Positions 1-7,276 of a DNA stretch of 8,539 bases are shown here, one piece after another. A program made the translations under genes and the position numbers. A model generated the notes under the pieces. That model was not told the origin of the DNA, ran no database searches, and worked only from the letters and a program-made list of their open reading frames with translations. The DNA lies in NCBI GenBank assembly GCA_902779075.1, contig CACZAK010000202.1, positions 1-8,539 of the forward strand, given 5' to 3'. This DNA comes from an uncultured bacterium. Lineage in GTDB: Bacteria; Verrucomicrobiota; Kiritimatiellia; RFP12; UBA1067. Positions within the stretch are counted from its first letter, which is position 1; each line of letters starts with the position of its first letter.

Positions 1-1
1 G

Positions 2-547
2 AAGCTCCAGGAGCGTCTCGCCAAGCTCGCCGGCGGCGTGGCCATCATCAAGGTGGGCGCGGCGACCGAGGCGGCCATGAAGGAGAAGAAGGACCGCGTG
101 GACGACGCGCTGCACGCGACCCGTGCGGCCGTGGAAGAGGGCATCGTTCCCGGCGGCGGCGTTGCGTACCTGCGCTGCCAGAAGGCGATCGACGGCCTCA
201 CGCTCACGGGCGACGAGAAGGTCGGTGCCGAGATCGTGGCGCGCGCCATCGAGGCCCCGCTGCGCAAGCTCGTGTCGAACGCGGGACAGGAAGCTGCCCT
301 CGTCGTCGCGAAGGTCAAGGCCGACAAGGGCTCGAACGGCTACAACGTCCGCACGGGCGAGTACGCCGACCTGATGAAGTGCGGTGTCGTCGATCCGGCC
401 AAGGTCGTGCGCACCGCCCTCCAGAACGCGGCCTCCATCGCGGGCCTCCTGCTCACCACGGACTGCATGGTCACGGATCTTCCCGAGAAGAAGGAGTGCA
501 ACTGCGGCAACCACGGCGGCCAGGGCGGCATGGACGGCATGATGTAA
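2..547 (+). CDS. groL: Chaperonin GroEL (Hsp60), C-terminal third, cut by the left window edge
   Basis: This is the 60-kDa chaperonin subunit that forms double heptameric rings and folds cytosolic proteins with ATP and GroES. The frame is open from base 2 ([12 protein letters not shown]...), which matches E. coli GroEL from about residue 364, so 181 residues are visible and the start lies outside the window. Seen directly: the [14 protein letters not shown] segment carrying the ATPase aspartate (D398 in E. coli), the [10 protein letters not shown] nucleotide-site loop, [15 protein letters not shown] with the nucleotide-contacting Asp (D495 in E. coli), and [13 protein letters not shown] just before the flexible tail. 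The tail ends [10 protein letters not shown], the usual Gly/Met tail of chaperonin cavities, but is preceded by an unusual Cys-Asn-Cys-Gly-Asn-His stretch. An in-frame GTG at 38 is an internal Val codon, not a start. A clear terminator follows at 572-604. Identification is secure. Confidence 0.97.
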   Translation, partial: KLQERLAKLAGGVAIIKVGAATEAAMKEKKDRVDDALHATRAAVEEGIVPGGGVAYLRCQKAIDGLTLTGDEKVGAEIVARAIEAPLRKLVSNAGQEAALVVAKVKADKGSNGYNVRTGEYADLMKCGVVDPAKVVRTALQNAASIAGLLLTTDCMVTDLPEKKECNCGNHGGQGGMDGMM

Positions 548-571
548 TCCACGCCTGACATGCCAGACGAG

Positions 572-604
572 ACGGGCACTCGGAGTCTTTCCGGGTGCCC
601 GTTT
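572..604 (+). terminator. Intrinsic terminator after groEL
   Basis: Bases 572-584 (acgggcactcgga) pair with 590-602 (tccgggtgcccgt) to give a 13-bp stem with one G-U wobble and a 5-nt loop (gtctt). A short T run (602-604) follows. The position, 25 nt past the groEL stop and before the rsmE start at 614, fits termination of the groEL transcript. The T tract is short, so termination may be incomplete and allow some read-through into rsmE. Confidence 0.8.
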
Positions 605-613
605 CACCATAAC

Positions 614-1360
614 ATGAACCGTATACTATTTGAGTCAACTGAAATCAGCGACGGACGGGCGACCTTTTCGGACGTCCGCGCCGAGCATGTGCTGAACGTA
701 CTGCACGGCGAGGTGGGGCAGACGCTTAAGACCGGCGTTGTCGACGGACTAATCGGTACGTCCGTGATCGAGCGGATCGAAGTCGGCTCCGTGACCGTAC
801 GTTGCGTACACGAAACGCCGGCACTCGCGCCGTGGATCGATCTCGTCCTCGCGCCACCGCGTCCGCGCGTGATGAAACGCCTTCTGCCGCAACTCGCTTC
901 TCTCGGCGTGCGCCGGATCGTGCTCGTGGGCGCGGAAAAAGTGGAGAAGTCATTCTGGGGCGCGCAGCTGCTGAAAGAGGAAATCTACCGGCCGCTTTTG
1001 ATTGACGGTTTGCAGCAGGCGGGAACCACCGCCGTGCCGACGATTGAGACCTTCAAAAGTTTCAAGCACTTCGTCGAGCGCAAGCTCGACGCACATTTTG
1101 AGGGACAGCCCACGCGGATCGTGGCGCATCCATACGGCGTGCGCGGGGCGCGCGCCCTACCGGCCGCGACAAGCGCGACCGCTCCCGTGTGCGCGGTTCC
1201 GGTGTTGGCGGTGGGGCCAGAAGGGGGATGGACTGATGAGGAGGTTGAGCGCTTGGAGGCGAAGGGTTTTGTGCGGATGTCGCTGGGGCCGCGCATCCTG
1301 CGCACGGACACGGCGCTCATCGCGCTCTTGAGTCGCCTCATGGAAATCTACGACGTCTGA
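614..1360 (+). CDS. rsmE: 16S rRNA (uracil1498-N3)-methyltransferase RsmE
   Basis: This SPOUT-class methyltransferase methylates N3 of U1498 in helix 44 of 16S rRNA on the assembled 30S subunit, using S-adenosylmethionine. The protein has 248 residues, the usual length for the family. The first part (about 1-70, starting MNRILFE) is the PUA-like RNA-binding domain; the rest is the trefoil-knot SPOUT domain. Diagnostic SAM-site motifs are visible: AVGPEGGWTDEEV (around 199-211) and LGPRILRTDTALIALL (224-239). The segment around 124-142 reads IYRPLLIDGLQQAGTTAVP instead of the commoner EAxEQCGR version, a variant that does not touch the SAM motifs. I chose ATG 614 because it gives the family-typical N-terminus; an in-frame ATG at 560 would add 18 residues translated through the groEL terminator. 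No clear Shine-Dalgarno sequence or promoter is visible. Confidence 0.94.
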   Translation: MNRILFESTEISDGRATFSDVRAEHVLNVLHGEVGQTLKTGVVDGLIGTSVIERIEVGSVTVRCVHETPALAPWIDLVLAPPRPRVMKRLLPQLASLGVRRIVLVGAEKVEKSFWGAQLLKEEIYRPLLIDGLQQAGTTAVPTIETFKSFKHFVERKLDAHFEGQPTRIVAHPYGVRGARALPAATSATAPVCAVPVLAVGPEGGWTDEEVERLEAKGFVRMSLGPRILRTDTALIALLSRLMEIYDV

Positions 1361-1388
1361 TGTAATTTTACAAAACAAAATTTCCCAA

Positions 1389-1417
1389 TTGACCTCCCGG
1401 CGGGGATTTGATATACT
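1389..1417 (+). promoter_or_regulatory. Sigma-70-type promoter of the tRNA-Val gene
   Basis: A -35 box TTGACC (1389-1394) and a -10 box TATACT (1412-1417) are separated by exactly 17 bp. The predicted start, about 1424, lies 8 nt upstream of the first tRNA base. The hexamers are close to consensus and the spacing is optimal, as expected for a stable-RNA promoter. The same transcript could continue into the oxidoreductase gene at 1577. Confidence 0.85.
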
Positions 1418-1431
1418 ACATGCCGTTTTCC

Positions 1432-1508
1432 GGGCTATTAGCTCAGTTGGTTAGAGCGCTTCCTTGACATGGAAGAGGTCAGTAGTTCGAATCTACTATA
1501 GCCCACCA
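1432..1508 (+). tRNA. tRNA-Val (anticodon GAC), CCA encoded
   Basis: The full cloverleaf can be read. The acceptor stem is GGGCTAT (1432-1438) paired with ATAGCCC (1498-1504), with discriminator A1505 and encoded CCA (1506-1508). The D arm lies in TAGCTCAGTTGGTTAGAGC. The anticodon stem is CTTCC/GGAAG with loop TTGACAT, so the anticodon is GAC and reads the Val codon GUC. The T arm is AGTAG-TTCGAAT-CTACT. The total of 77 nt including CCA is normal. No convincing terminator follows in the 68 nt before the next gene. Confidence 0.97.
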
Positions 1509-1562
1509 TTTCCCCACTCTGTAATCGCAAACTGAGCCGATTGCAATGTGTCTTCTACAGGC

Positions 1563-1570
1563 AAAGGAGA
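1563..1570 (+). promoter_or_regulatory. Shine-Dalgarno sequence of the FAD oxidoreductase
   Basis: AAAGGAGA with GGAG at 1566-1569 sits 7 nt before ATG 1577 and fixes that codon as the start. The rest of 1509-1562 shows no clear promoter or terminator, so the gene may be transcribed from the tRNA promoter. Confidence 0.8.
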
Positions 1571-1576
1571 AACTGA

Positions 1577-3283
1577 ATGAAACTTGCAAAAAGAACCGGG
1601 AAGGCGAGAGGGGCTTTTCATGCAGCCGTTCTCCTTGCTACGGCAAGTGTGGTGGGTGGCACTGTTGCTGCCATGCACGACTGCGACATCGTGATCTACG
1701 GCAGCACCCCCGCAGCACTTTCAGCGGCGGTTCAGGCAAAGCGCATGGGACGGAGCGCCGTGGTCGTGTCGCCGGAGACGCGAATCGGCGGACTCACCAC
1801 CGGCGGGCTTGGCGCTACAGACATCGGCAACAAGGCCGCGTTTGGTGGGCTTGCACTCCAGTTCTACAAGGACGTGGCCACGTACTACGGGAATCCCGAC
1901 CACTTGGTCGTCCAGTTCCCGAACGAGAAAAGGCGCAAGGCCACGTCGGCCGGCATACTCAAGGGCGAATCGAAGTGGACGTTTGAGCCGTCCGTGGCGC
2001 TTACCATCTTGGAAGGCTGGGAGAAGCGCGACGGACTAGATATCCGCCGCAACGAGTGGCTCGACCGCGAGAAGGGCGTTGAGAAGAAAGACGGACGCAT
2101 CGCCTCCATTAAGACGCTTTCGGGCAACGTCTATTGTGGTAAGATGTTCATTGACGCGACGTACGAAGGCGACCTCATGGCGGCGGCTGGTGTTTCGTAC
2201 CATGTCGGACGTGAGGCGAACTCGGTTTACGGTGAGACGCTGAACGGCAATGAGCCGAGGTACGCGAAATATCACCAGCTCCACAAGGGAATTGATCCTT
2301 ACGTCGTGCCCGGCGATCCGAATAGCGGACTTCTCCCCTGTGTCGAACCATACGACCCGAACTTCAAGCCCGGCGACGGAGACAAGCGCGTGCAGGCGTA
2401 CTGCTTCCGCATGTGCCTCACCGACAACCCGGCGAACCGCATTCCGTTCAAGAAGCCCGATGGCTACAACGAGAAGGACTACGAGCTAATGTTCCGCCAC
2501 TTGGCACTAGGTCCGCTTGACCGCAACGGGATGCCGTGGATCAACTCTAAGATGCCAAACTGCAAGACGGACACCAACAACCGCACCGGTTTCTCAACGG
2601 ACTTCATCGGACAGAACTGGAACTGGCCGGAGGCGTCCTACGCGGAGCGCGAGAAGATTCTTGCCGCCCACCTCAAATACCAACAGGGCCTAATGTGGAC
2701 GCTCGCGAACCATCCGCGCGTCCCGGAGAAGATACGCAACGAGGTGTCGCGTTGGGGCACATGCAAGGACGAGTTCAAGGATGGTTTCGGCGACGGTTGG
2801 CAGAAACAGCTCTATGTGCGCGAAGCGCGCCGCATGGTCGGCGAATACGTGATGACAGAGGCGAACTGTCGGGGTAAGATCGTTGCCAAGCGTCCCATCG
2901 CGATGGGTGCATATACCATGGACTCGCACCATGTGCGCCGCTACGTGACGGCGGAGGGTTATGTGCGCAACGAGGGCGACGTGGAGGTGGGCACGGACGA
3001 CAAGGGCCGTCGCTTTCCTCCGTACCCGATCGACTACGGTACAATCGTGCCGAAGCGTGCGGAGTGCGCAAATCTCTTTGTGCCTGTGTGCCTCTCGGCG
3101 TCGCACATCGCGTTCGGGTCGATCCGCATGGAGCCAGTGTTCTTCGCGCTAGGTCAGGCGGCGGGCACTGCGGCGTCCATTGCCGTGGCGGACGGCGTGT
3201 CCGTCCAGGACGTGCCGTATGCGTCGCTTTCCGCGAGGTTGCGCGCCGACGGCCAAGTGCTGGAATTCGTCGGCACGCGATGA
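1577..3283 (+). CDS. Exported FAD-dependent oxidoreductase (PF12831-type)
   Basis: This 568-residue protein looks like the FAD_oxidored family common in PVC bacteria and Bacteroidetes; substrates of these enzymes are mostly unknown. The N-terminus is signal-peptide-like: a basic start (KLAKRTGKAR), a hydrophobic stretch at about 16-31 and a plausible cleavage after VAA near residue 32. No twin-arginine motif is present, so Sec export is the simpler reading. The mature protein starts with a Rossmann strand, DIVIYGSTPAALSAAVQAK (about 37-55), in which the usual GxGxxG reads G-S-T-P-A-A. RIGGLTTGGLGATDIGN (about 69-85) follows, typical of FAD-contacting glycine loops. The C-terminal IRMEPVFFALGQAAGTAASIAV (about 517-538) is the strongest family signature and closes the FAD site. 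The Shine-Dalgarno sequence at 1563-1570 supports the start. The gene converges on the operon at 3297, with a 13-nt gap. The family call is good; the reaction is unknown. Confidence 0.85.
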   Translation: MKLAKRTGKARGAFHAAVLLATASVVGGTVAAMHDCDIVIYGSTPAALSAAVQAKRMGRSAVVVSPETRIGGLTTGGLGATDIGNKAAFGGLALQFYKDVATYYGNPDHLVVQFPNEKRRKATSAGILKGESKWTFEPSVALTILEGWEKRDGLDIRRNEWLDREKGVEKKDGRIASIKTLSGNVYCGKMFIDATYEGDLMAAAGVSYHVGREANSVYGETLNGNEPRYAKYHQLHKGIDPYVVPGDPNSGLLPCVEPYDPNFKPGDGDKRVQAYCFRMCLTDNPANRIPFKKPDGYNEKDYELMFRHLALGPLDRNGMPWINSKMPNCKTDTNNRTGFSTDFIGQNWNWPEASYAEREKILAAHLKYQQGLMWTLANHPRVPEKIRNEVSRWGTCKDEFKDGFGDGWQKQLYVREARRMVGEYVMTEANCRGKIVAKRPIAMGAYTMDSHHVRRYVTAEGYVRNEGDVEVGTDDKGRRFPPYPIDYGTIVPKRAECANLFVPVCLSASHIAFGSIRMEPVFFALGQAAGTAASIAVADGVSVQDVPYASLSARLRADGQVLEFVGTR

Positions 3284-3296
3284 ATGGCTAAATGCC

Positions 3297-4127
3297 TTAG
3301 CGGTGCCGGCCACCACCGCCAGGACCACGACCGCCGCCGGGACCACGGCCCCAACCTCCGCCGTGGCGTCCGCCACCAGTAGCTTCGTAGACTGCCTTGA
3401 TCGCGGTTACGACCTCTTGGGCCTGTTGACCGCGTAGACCGAGCGAATTGGCCGTCTGGGTGAGCAATGTGTCGCGTTCGGTGCGCTGCAGGTCGTGGAG
3501 CTTGTGCCCGATGTCGCGCATCTCCTTGAAAGCGGCCTCGCGCTGCGCGTCCGTCGCGTCGGTGTTGTTGGGGTTCATCAACTCGTGCAGCTCTTCCTGC
3601 CGGACGAGAAGGTCCTGGTAGGTCTCGTGAACCCGCCGCTGTTCCTTCGTCATGTGCGTGGTATCCGCGCTCGCGAGGATGTCGAACTGGTTCTGGAGGC
3701 GTTCCTGTCGATGCGTCCGCCAGCGGGCCATGTTGTTCGTGATCTGCGCATAGCGTTGCGGGTCCCGCTCGCGCATCTCCTCGAAGTGCGCGCGCATTTC
3801 GGCGGCGGAGGGCGGCTGGCCGAACGGACGTCCCCTCTCGGCGCGGTTGGTGGACGCCTCCCCGACAGGCTCCGCCGTCTCGGACTGTTCGGCAAGCTGT
3901 CGTTCGAGGTCCTTGATCCGCGCGCGAAGGCGGTTCAGGTCGGCGTCATGTTCGCGGGAGGATGGCACGCGGGTGCGGTGGACGCGCTTTTCGGGGGCTT
4001 TAGCCTCCTCTTTTGCATGCTCGTCTGTCGGTTCGGCGTCGCTTGAGAACAGGGGCGGGACGAAATGGCCGACGGCGGCGCCTACGAGGAGGGCGGCGAG
4101 GGCGATGATCGTGGGTTGTGCTTTCAT
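3297..4127 (-). CDS. Membrane-anchored coiled-coil protein with Gly/Arg-rich tail (hypothetical)
   Basis: I do not recognise a named family. The 276-residue product has one N-terminal hydrophobic segment (about 7-24, IIALAALLVGAAVGHFV), read as a signal anchor or uncleaved signal. A charged Glu/Lys/Pro-rich linker (30-58) follows, then a heptad-like coiled coil (about 60-85) and a long helical, highly charged domain (about 108-250) with MTKEQRRVHETYQDLL and other Glu/Gln/Arg-rich helices. This domain is loosely reminiscent of periplasmic Spy/CpxP-type helical proteins, but that is only a resemblance. Residues 251-276 are almost pure Gly, Arg, His and Pro (GGGRHGGGWGRGPGGG...). The start ATG overlaps the acyltransferase stop (ATGA), with a GGAG Shine-Dalgarno sequence 6 nt upstream, so translation is coupled. 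Together these suggest an inner-membrane-tethered envelope protein. The longer in-frame extension to 4850 is rejected because it is shadowed by the acyltransferase. Confidence 0.8.
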   Translation of the reverse strand: MKAQPTIIALAALLVGAAVGHFVPPLFSSDAEPTDEHAKEEAKAPEKRVHRTRVPSSREHDADLNRLRARIKDLERQLAEQSETAEPVGEASTNRAERGRPFGQPPSAAEMRAHFEEMRERDPQRYAQITNNMARWRTHRQERLQNQFDILASADTTHMTKEQRRVHETYQDLLVRQEELHELMNPNNTDATDAQREAAFKEMRDIGHKLHDLQRTERDTLLTQTANSLGLRGQQAQEVVTAIKAVYEATGGGRHGGGWGRGPGGGRGPGGGGRHR

Positions 4128-5056
4128 GCGGTTCTCCTTTTCTTCTTGCGTCTTTTCGGCGGCTGGAGGATCCAGCGACTGTTGTACCAAAACCACTGTT
4201 CGGGCGTCTTGCGCACGCCTTCGTCGATGAGCGCCATCGCCTCGCGCATGAGGCGGCGCGCCTCTTCCCTGCGGTCGGGGGCGTCGGGGTTCGGGCGGAG
4301 CGTGGCGAGGTGGTCGAAGGTGTGGAGGCCGTTCTCGCGGCGCATGATAGCCACCACCACGGGCGCGCCCGTGGCGACGGCGAACATCGCGCCGCCGTGG
4401 GAGACGTTCGCGGTGCCGTTGAGGAAGGGGACTTCCGTATCGGGGAAGGGGACGCGCAGGTCCGGAAGGATGGCGAAGGCGCGTCCCGAGGCGATACGCG
4501 CGCGGATGTCCTGCAGCACGGTGGCGGAGCCGCGCGTGAGCACCTCGACGGAGCCGTACTGTCGGTGCATCCAGGCCTCCACGTAGGGGTTGCGCTGGCT
4601 CGCGGCGATGGCGAAGAGCGGGATGTCGTAGCGCGCCATGGCCCAGGCGGCCATGTACCAGTTGCCGCAGTGCGGCACGAAGATGACGGCGCCGTGTCCC
4701 TCGTCCACGATTGCGCGCAGGCGGTCCGCGTACACCTGCACGTCCTTCACGTGCTTCGCGATCCACTTCTTGTCGAGACGCGGCGCGCGGATCATCTCCA
4801 CGGCGCTCTGCAGCACGTTCGCGAGGGAGTCGACGGCGATGCGGCGGCATTCGGCGGCGTCCTTCTCCGGGAACACGGACTGGATGCGCTCAAGCGTGCG
4901 GCTCCGGTGGAAGCCGCACGCGAAGGCGAAGCGCGCAAGCCCGCGCGCGAACGCGCAGGCGACGCGGTAGGGCACGGCGTTCACCAATGCGCACACGCTC
5001 CGCAGCGCCGCGTACTCGCACCAACAGGCGAATTTGGACTTCCTTTTCCGGGACAT
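4124..5056 (-). CDS. Lipid A (KDO2-lipid A) acyltransferase-like protein, LpxL/HtrB family
   Basis: Members of this inner-membrane family transfer a fatty acyl chain to lipid A or to other glycolipids. From ATG 5056 the protein has 310 residues, the usual length. Seen: a hydrophobic N-terminal region (about 14-48), R-S-R-T-L-E-R-I-Q-S-V-FPEKD (about 51-66), the active-site region VIFVPHCGNWYMAAW (124-138), MHRQYG (163-168), the LPD motif (198-200), VPFLNGTANVSHGGAMFAVATGAPVV (209-234) and PEQWFWYNSRW (285-295). All are in family order. In the HX4(D/E) motif His129 is present but the acidic position is Tyr134. The C-terminus is very basic (KRRKKKRRTA), and its codons also supply the Shine-Dalgarno sequence of the next gene. 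ATG 5056 is preferred over TTG 5065, which falls upstream of the predicted transcription start. Acceptor specificity cannot be read from the sequence, so no symbol is given. Confidence 0.88.
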   Translation of the reverse strand: MSRKRKSKFACWCEYAALRSVCALVNAVPYRVACAFARGLARFAFACGFHRSRTLERIQSVFPEKDAAECRRIAVDSLANVLQSAVEMIRAPRLDKKWIAKHVKDVQVYADRLRAIVDEGHGAVIFVPHCGNWYMAAWAMARYDIPLFAIAASQRNPYVEAWMHRQYGSVEVLTRGSATVLQDIRARIASGRAFAILPDLRVPFPDTEVPFLNGTANVSHGGAMFAVATGAPVVVAIMRRENGLHTFDHLATLRPNPDAPDRREEARRLMREAMALIDEGVRKTPEQWFWYNSRWILQPPKRRKKKRRTA

Positions 5057-5063
5057 GGAAGTC

Positions 5064-5112
5064 AATATTATACCATATCGCGCACGCCGCGCGGGAAATA
5101 TGGTATAATATT
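5064..5112. promoter_or_regulatory. Perfect 15-bp inverted repeat forming a symmetric bidirectional promoter
   Basis: Left arm 5064-5078 (aatattataccatat) is the exact reverse complement of right arm 5098-5112. The 19-bp GC-rich spacer holds an inner 5-bp inverted repeat (cgcgc 5079-5083, gcgcg 5089-5093). Each arm contains the extended -10 TGGTATAAT. On + the TATAAT is 5104-5109, giving a start near 5116, 3 nt before ATG 5119. On - it is 5072-5067, giving a start near 5060, 4 nt before ATG 5056. No good -35 hexamer is present at the expected spacing on either strand, which is tolerable for an extended -10. The palindrome may also serve as an operator. Confidence 0.75.
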
Positions 5113-5118
5113 CGCTCC

Positions 5119-7260
5119 ATGAGCAAGAACAACCGCATACATGCGATCAACTCAATCGCCGAACGGGTGCCGGATGCGCCGTCCGCCTCCCTGCCTGCCG
5201 ATACGTCCATGGCGACGTACGGCGAGGACGTGTTCGGCGAGAAGGAAATTCGCGCCTTCCTGCCGAAGGCCACCGCCGCGAAGCTCCTCGCCACGGTCAA
5301 CGAGGGCAAACCTCTTGACCCGTCCATCGCGGACGACGTGGCGCATGCGATGAAGGACTGGGCGCTCGCGAAGGGCGCCACGCACTTCACACACTGGTTC
5401 CAGCCCCTCACGGGCGGCACCGCCGAGAAGCACGACAGCTTCGTGGAGCCGCGCGGTACCGCGCAGGCCGTACAGGCGTTCAGCGGCAAGAATCTCATCG
5501 GCGGCGAGGCGGATGCCTCCAGCTTCCCGTCGGGCGGCCTCCGTTCCACCTTCGAGGCGCGCGGCTACACGGCGTGGGACCCCACGAGCCCCGCGTTCAT
5601 CAAGCGCCACGCGAACGGCGCGACGCTCTGCATCCCCACCGCGTTCTGCTCGTACCGCGGCGAGGCGCTTGACTCGAAGACGCCGCTCCTCCGCTCCGTG
5701 CAGGCGCTCAAGAAGGCGCTCCGCCGCCTCATGGCGCACTTCGGCCAGCCGGACGGACGCGTCTCGGTGACGCTCGGCGCGGAGCAGGAGTACTTCCTCA
5801 TCGACCGCGGCTTCTACATGCAGCGTCCCGACCTCCTGCAGACCGGGCGCACCGTGTTCGGGGCCGCGCCCGCGAAGCACCAGCAGCTTGAGGACCACTA
5901 CTACGGCGCGATCCGTCCGCGCGTCCTGAAGTTCATGACCGAGGTGGAGGACATCCTCTGGAAGCTCGGCATCCCCGCGAAGACGCGCCACAACGAGGTC
6001 GCGCCCGCGCAGTTCGAGCTCGCGCCCGTGTTCGAGGACCTCAACCTCGCCGTGGACCACAACATGCTCATCATGGAGGTGCTGCGCCAGACGGCCGAGC
6101 GCCACGGCTTCGAGTGTCTCCTGCACGAAAAGCCGTTCGAGGGCGTCAACGGCAGCGGCAAGCACTGCAACTGGTCCATCGCCTACAACGGACGCAACCT
6201 CCTCGAGCCCGGCTCCAACCCGAAGGAGAACGCGATCTTCCTCACCGTCCTCTCCGCGATCATCCGCGCCATCGACAAGCATGCGGACATTCTGCGCGCG
6301 ATGACGGCCGGCGCCGGCAACGACCACCGCCTCGGCGCGAACGAGGCGCCGCCCGCCATCATCTCCATCTTCCTCGGCGACGAGCTGACCGCCGTGATGA
6401 AGGCCATCGAGACGGGCACCTCCGCCCACGCGGCGGGACGCACGAAGCTGAAGGTCGGCGTGGACACCCTGCCGCCGCTGCCGCGCGACACGACGGACCG
6501 TAACCGCACCTCGCCGTTCGCGTTCACCGGCAACAAGTTCGAGTTCCGCGCGCCCGGCTCGTCGCAGAACTGCGCGATGAACCAGATGGTGCTCAACACG
6601 ATCGTCGCGGAGTCCGTGGACGCCATTTCGGACAAGCTCGACGCGATGCCGGGCGACTTCAACGCCAATCTCCAGAAACTCCTCCAGCGCCTCATCCGCG
6701 CGCACAAGCGCGTGCTGTTCTCGGGCGACGGCTATTCTGTCGACTGGCCGAAGGAGGCTGCGCGGCGCGGGCTGCCGAACCTGCCGGACACGCGGTCCGC
6801 CATCCAGCCGCTCCGCGATCCCGCGAACCAGAAGGTGTTCGCCGCCTACGGCGTGCTCACAGAAGGGGAGCTTGCGAGCCGCTACGAGATCGCGCTCGAG
6901 GACTACCACCGCCGCATCCGCATCGAAGGGTCCGTCGCGCTCGACATCGCGCGCTCGATGGTGCGTCCCGTGGTGGCCGACGAATTCTCGAAGCTTGCGA
7001 CGGCGCTTTCCGTGGCGAAGAAGGACGGCCTCAAGACCGGCGTTGCCGGACTCAAGGCGCTCTCGGTGCGCCTCGGCGCGGGCCTCGACGACCTGCACGT
7101 CAAGTGCGAACGACTCGACAAGGCGCTCACGAAGGGCAAGCACGAGGACCAGATCGACGCGATGCGCGACCTGCGCCACACGGTCGATGCCCTCGAACAC
7201 CTCGTCGACGACGCCCGTTGGCCGCTTCCCAAATACCGCGAAATGCTCTTCATCTACTAG
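5119..7260 (+). CDS. glnN: Glutamine synthetase type III (GSIII)
   Basis: GSIII makes glutamine from glutamate, ammonia and ATP in the cytosol, the entry point of nitrogen assimilation. The product has 713 residues, normal for dodecameric GSIII and far longer than GSI or GSII. Seen: the GSIII-type N-terminus with GEDVFGEKEIRAFLP (about 33-47), HWFQPLTGGTAEKHDSF (about 92-108), SSFPSGGLRSTFEARGYTAWD, the metal-site LGAEQEYFLID with E222 and E224, RHNEVAPAQFELAP, EGVNGSGKHCNWS with H349, AGNDHRLGANEAPPAI with R404, and FEFRAPGSSQN (around 474-484). The C-terminal part contains the long charged helices typical of the family. ATG 5119 is the first plausible start. It has no Shine-Dalgarno sequence and lies 3 nt past the predicted transcription start, so the mRNA is probably (nearly) leaderless. 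The longer in-frame extension to 4711 is low-complexity antisense to the acyltransferase and is rejected. Confidence 0.96.
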   Translation: MSKNNRIHAINSIAERVPDAPSASLPADTSMATYGEDVFGEKEIRAFLPKATAAKLLATVNEGKPLDPSIADDVAHAMKDWALAKGATHFTHWFQPLTGGTAEKHDSFVEPRGTAQAVQAFSGKNLIGGEADASSFPSGGLRSTFEARGYTAWDPTSPAFIKRHANGATLCIPTAFCSYRGEALDSKTPLLRSVQALKKALRRLMAHFGQPDGRVSVTLGAEQEYFLIDRGFYMQRPDLLQTGRTVFGAAPAKHQQLEDHYYGAIRPRVLKFMTEVEDILWKLGIPAKTRHNEVAPAQFELAPVFEDLNLAVDHNMLIMEVLRQTAERHGFECLLHEKPFEGVNGSGKHCNWSIAYNGRNLLEPGSNPKENAIFLTVLSAIIRAIDKHADILRAMTAGAGNDHRLGANEAPPAIISIFLGDELTAVMKAIETGTSAHAAGRTKLKVGVDTLPPLPRDTTDRNRTSPFAFTGNKFEFRAPGSSQNCAMNQMVLNTIVAESVDAISDKLDAMPGDFNANLQKLLQRLIRAHKRVLFSGDGYSVDWPKEAARRGLPNLPDTRSAIQPLRDPANQKVFAAYGVLTEGELASRYEIALEDYHRRIRIEGSVALDIARSMVRPVVADEFSKLATALSVAKKDGLKTGVAGLKALSVRLGAGLDDLHVKCERLDKALTKGKHEDQIDAMRDLRHTVDALEHLVDDARWPLPKYREMLFIY

Positions 7261-7276
7261 GCCAACCACGCCGCTG

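Noticed and set aside
560..613. Earlier in-frame ATG (560) for rsmE
   Set aside because: It would translate straight through the groEL terminator hairpin and add 18 residues absent from the family; ATG 614 gives the standard MNRILF start.
1363..1382. AT-rich hairpin (aatttt/aaaatt) after rsmE as terminator
   Set aside because: The stem is only 6 A-T pairs with no T tract, too weak to support a terminator call.
4128..4850. In-frame extension of the coiled-coil protein upstream of 4127
   Set aside because: It overlaps the acyltransferase in another frame, is Arg/Pro-rich shadow sequence, and the ATG at 4127 has its own Shine-Dalgarno sequence and ATGA coupling.
5057..5065. TTG 5065 as acyltransferase start
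   Set aside because: It lies upstream of the predicted transcription start (about 5060) and adds only three residues; ATG 5056 is the simpler start.
4711..5118. In-frame N-terminal extension of glutamine synthetase
   Set aside because: It is Arg/Ser/Ala low-complexity sequence antisense to the acyltransferase and reads through the promoter palindrome.
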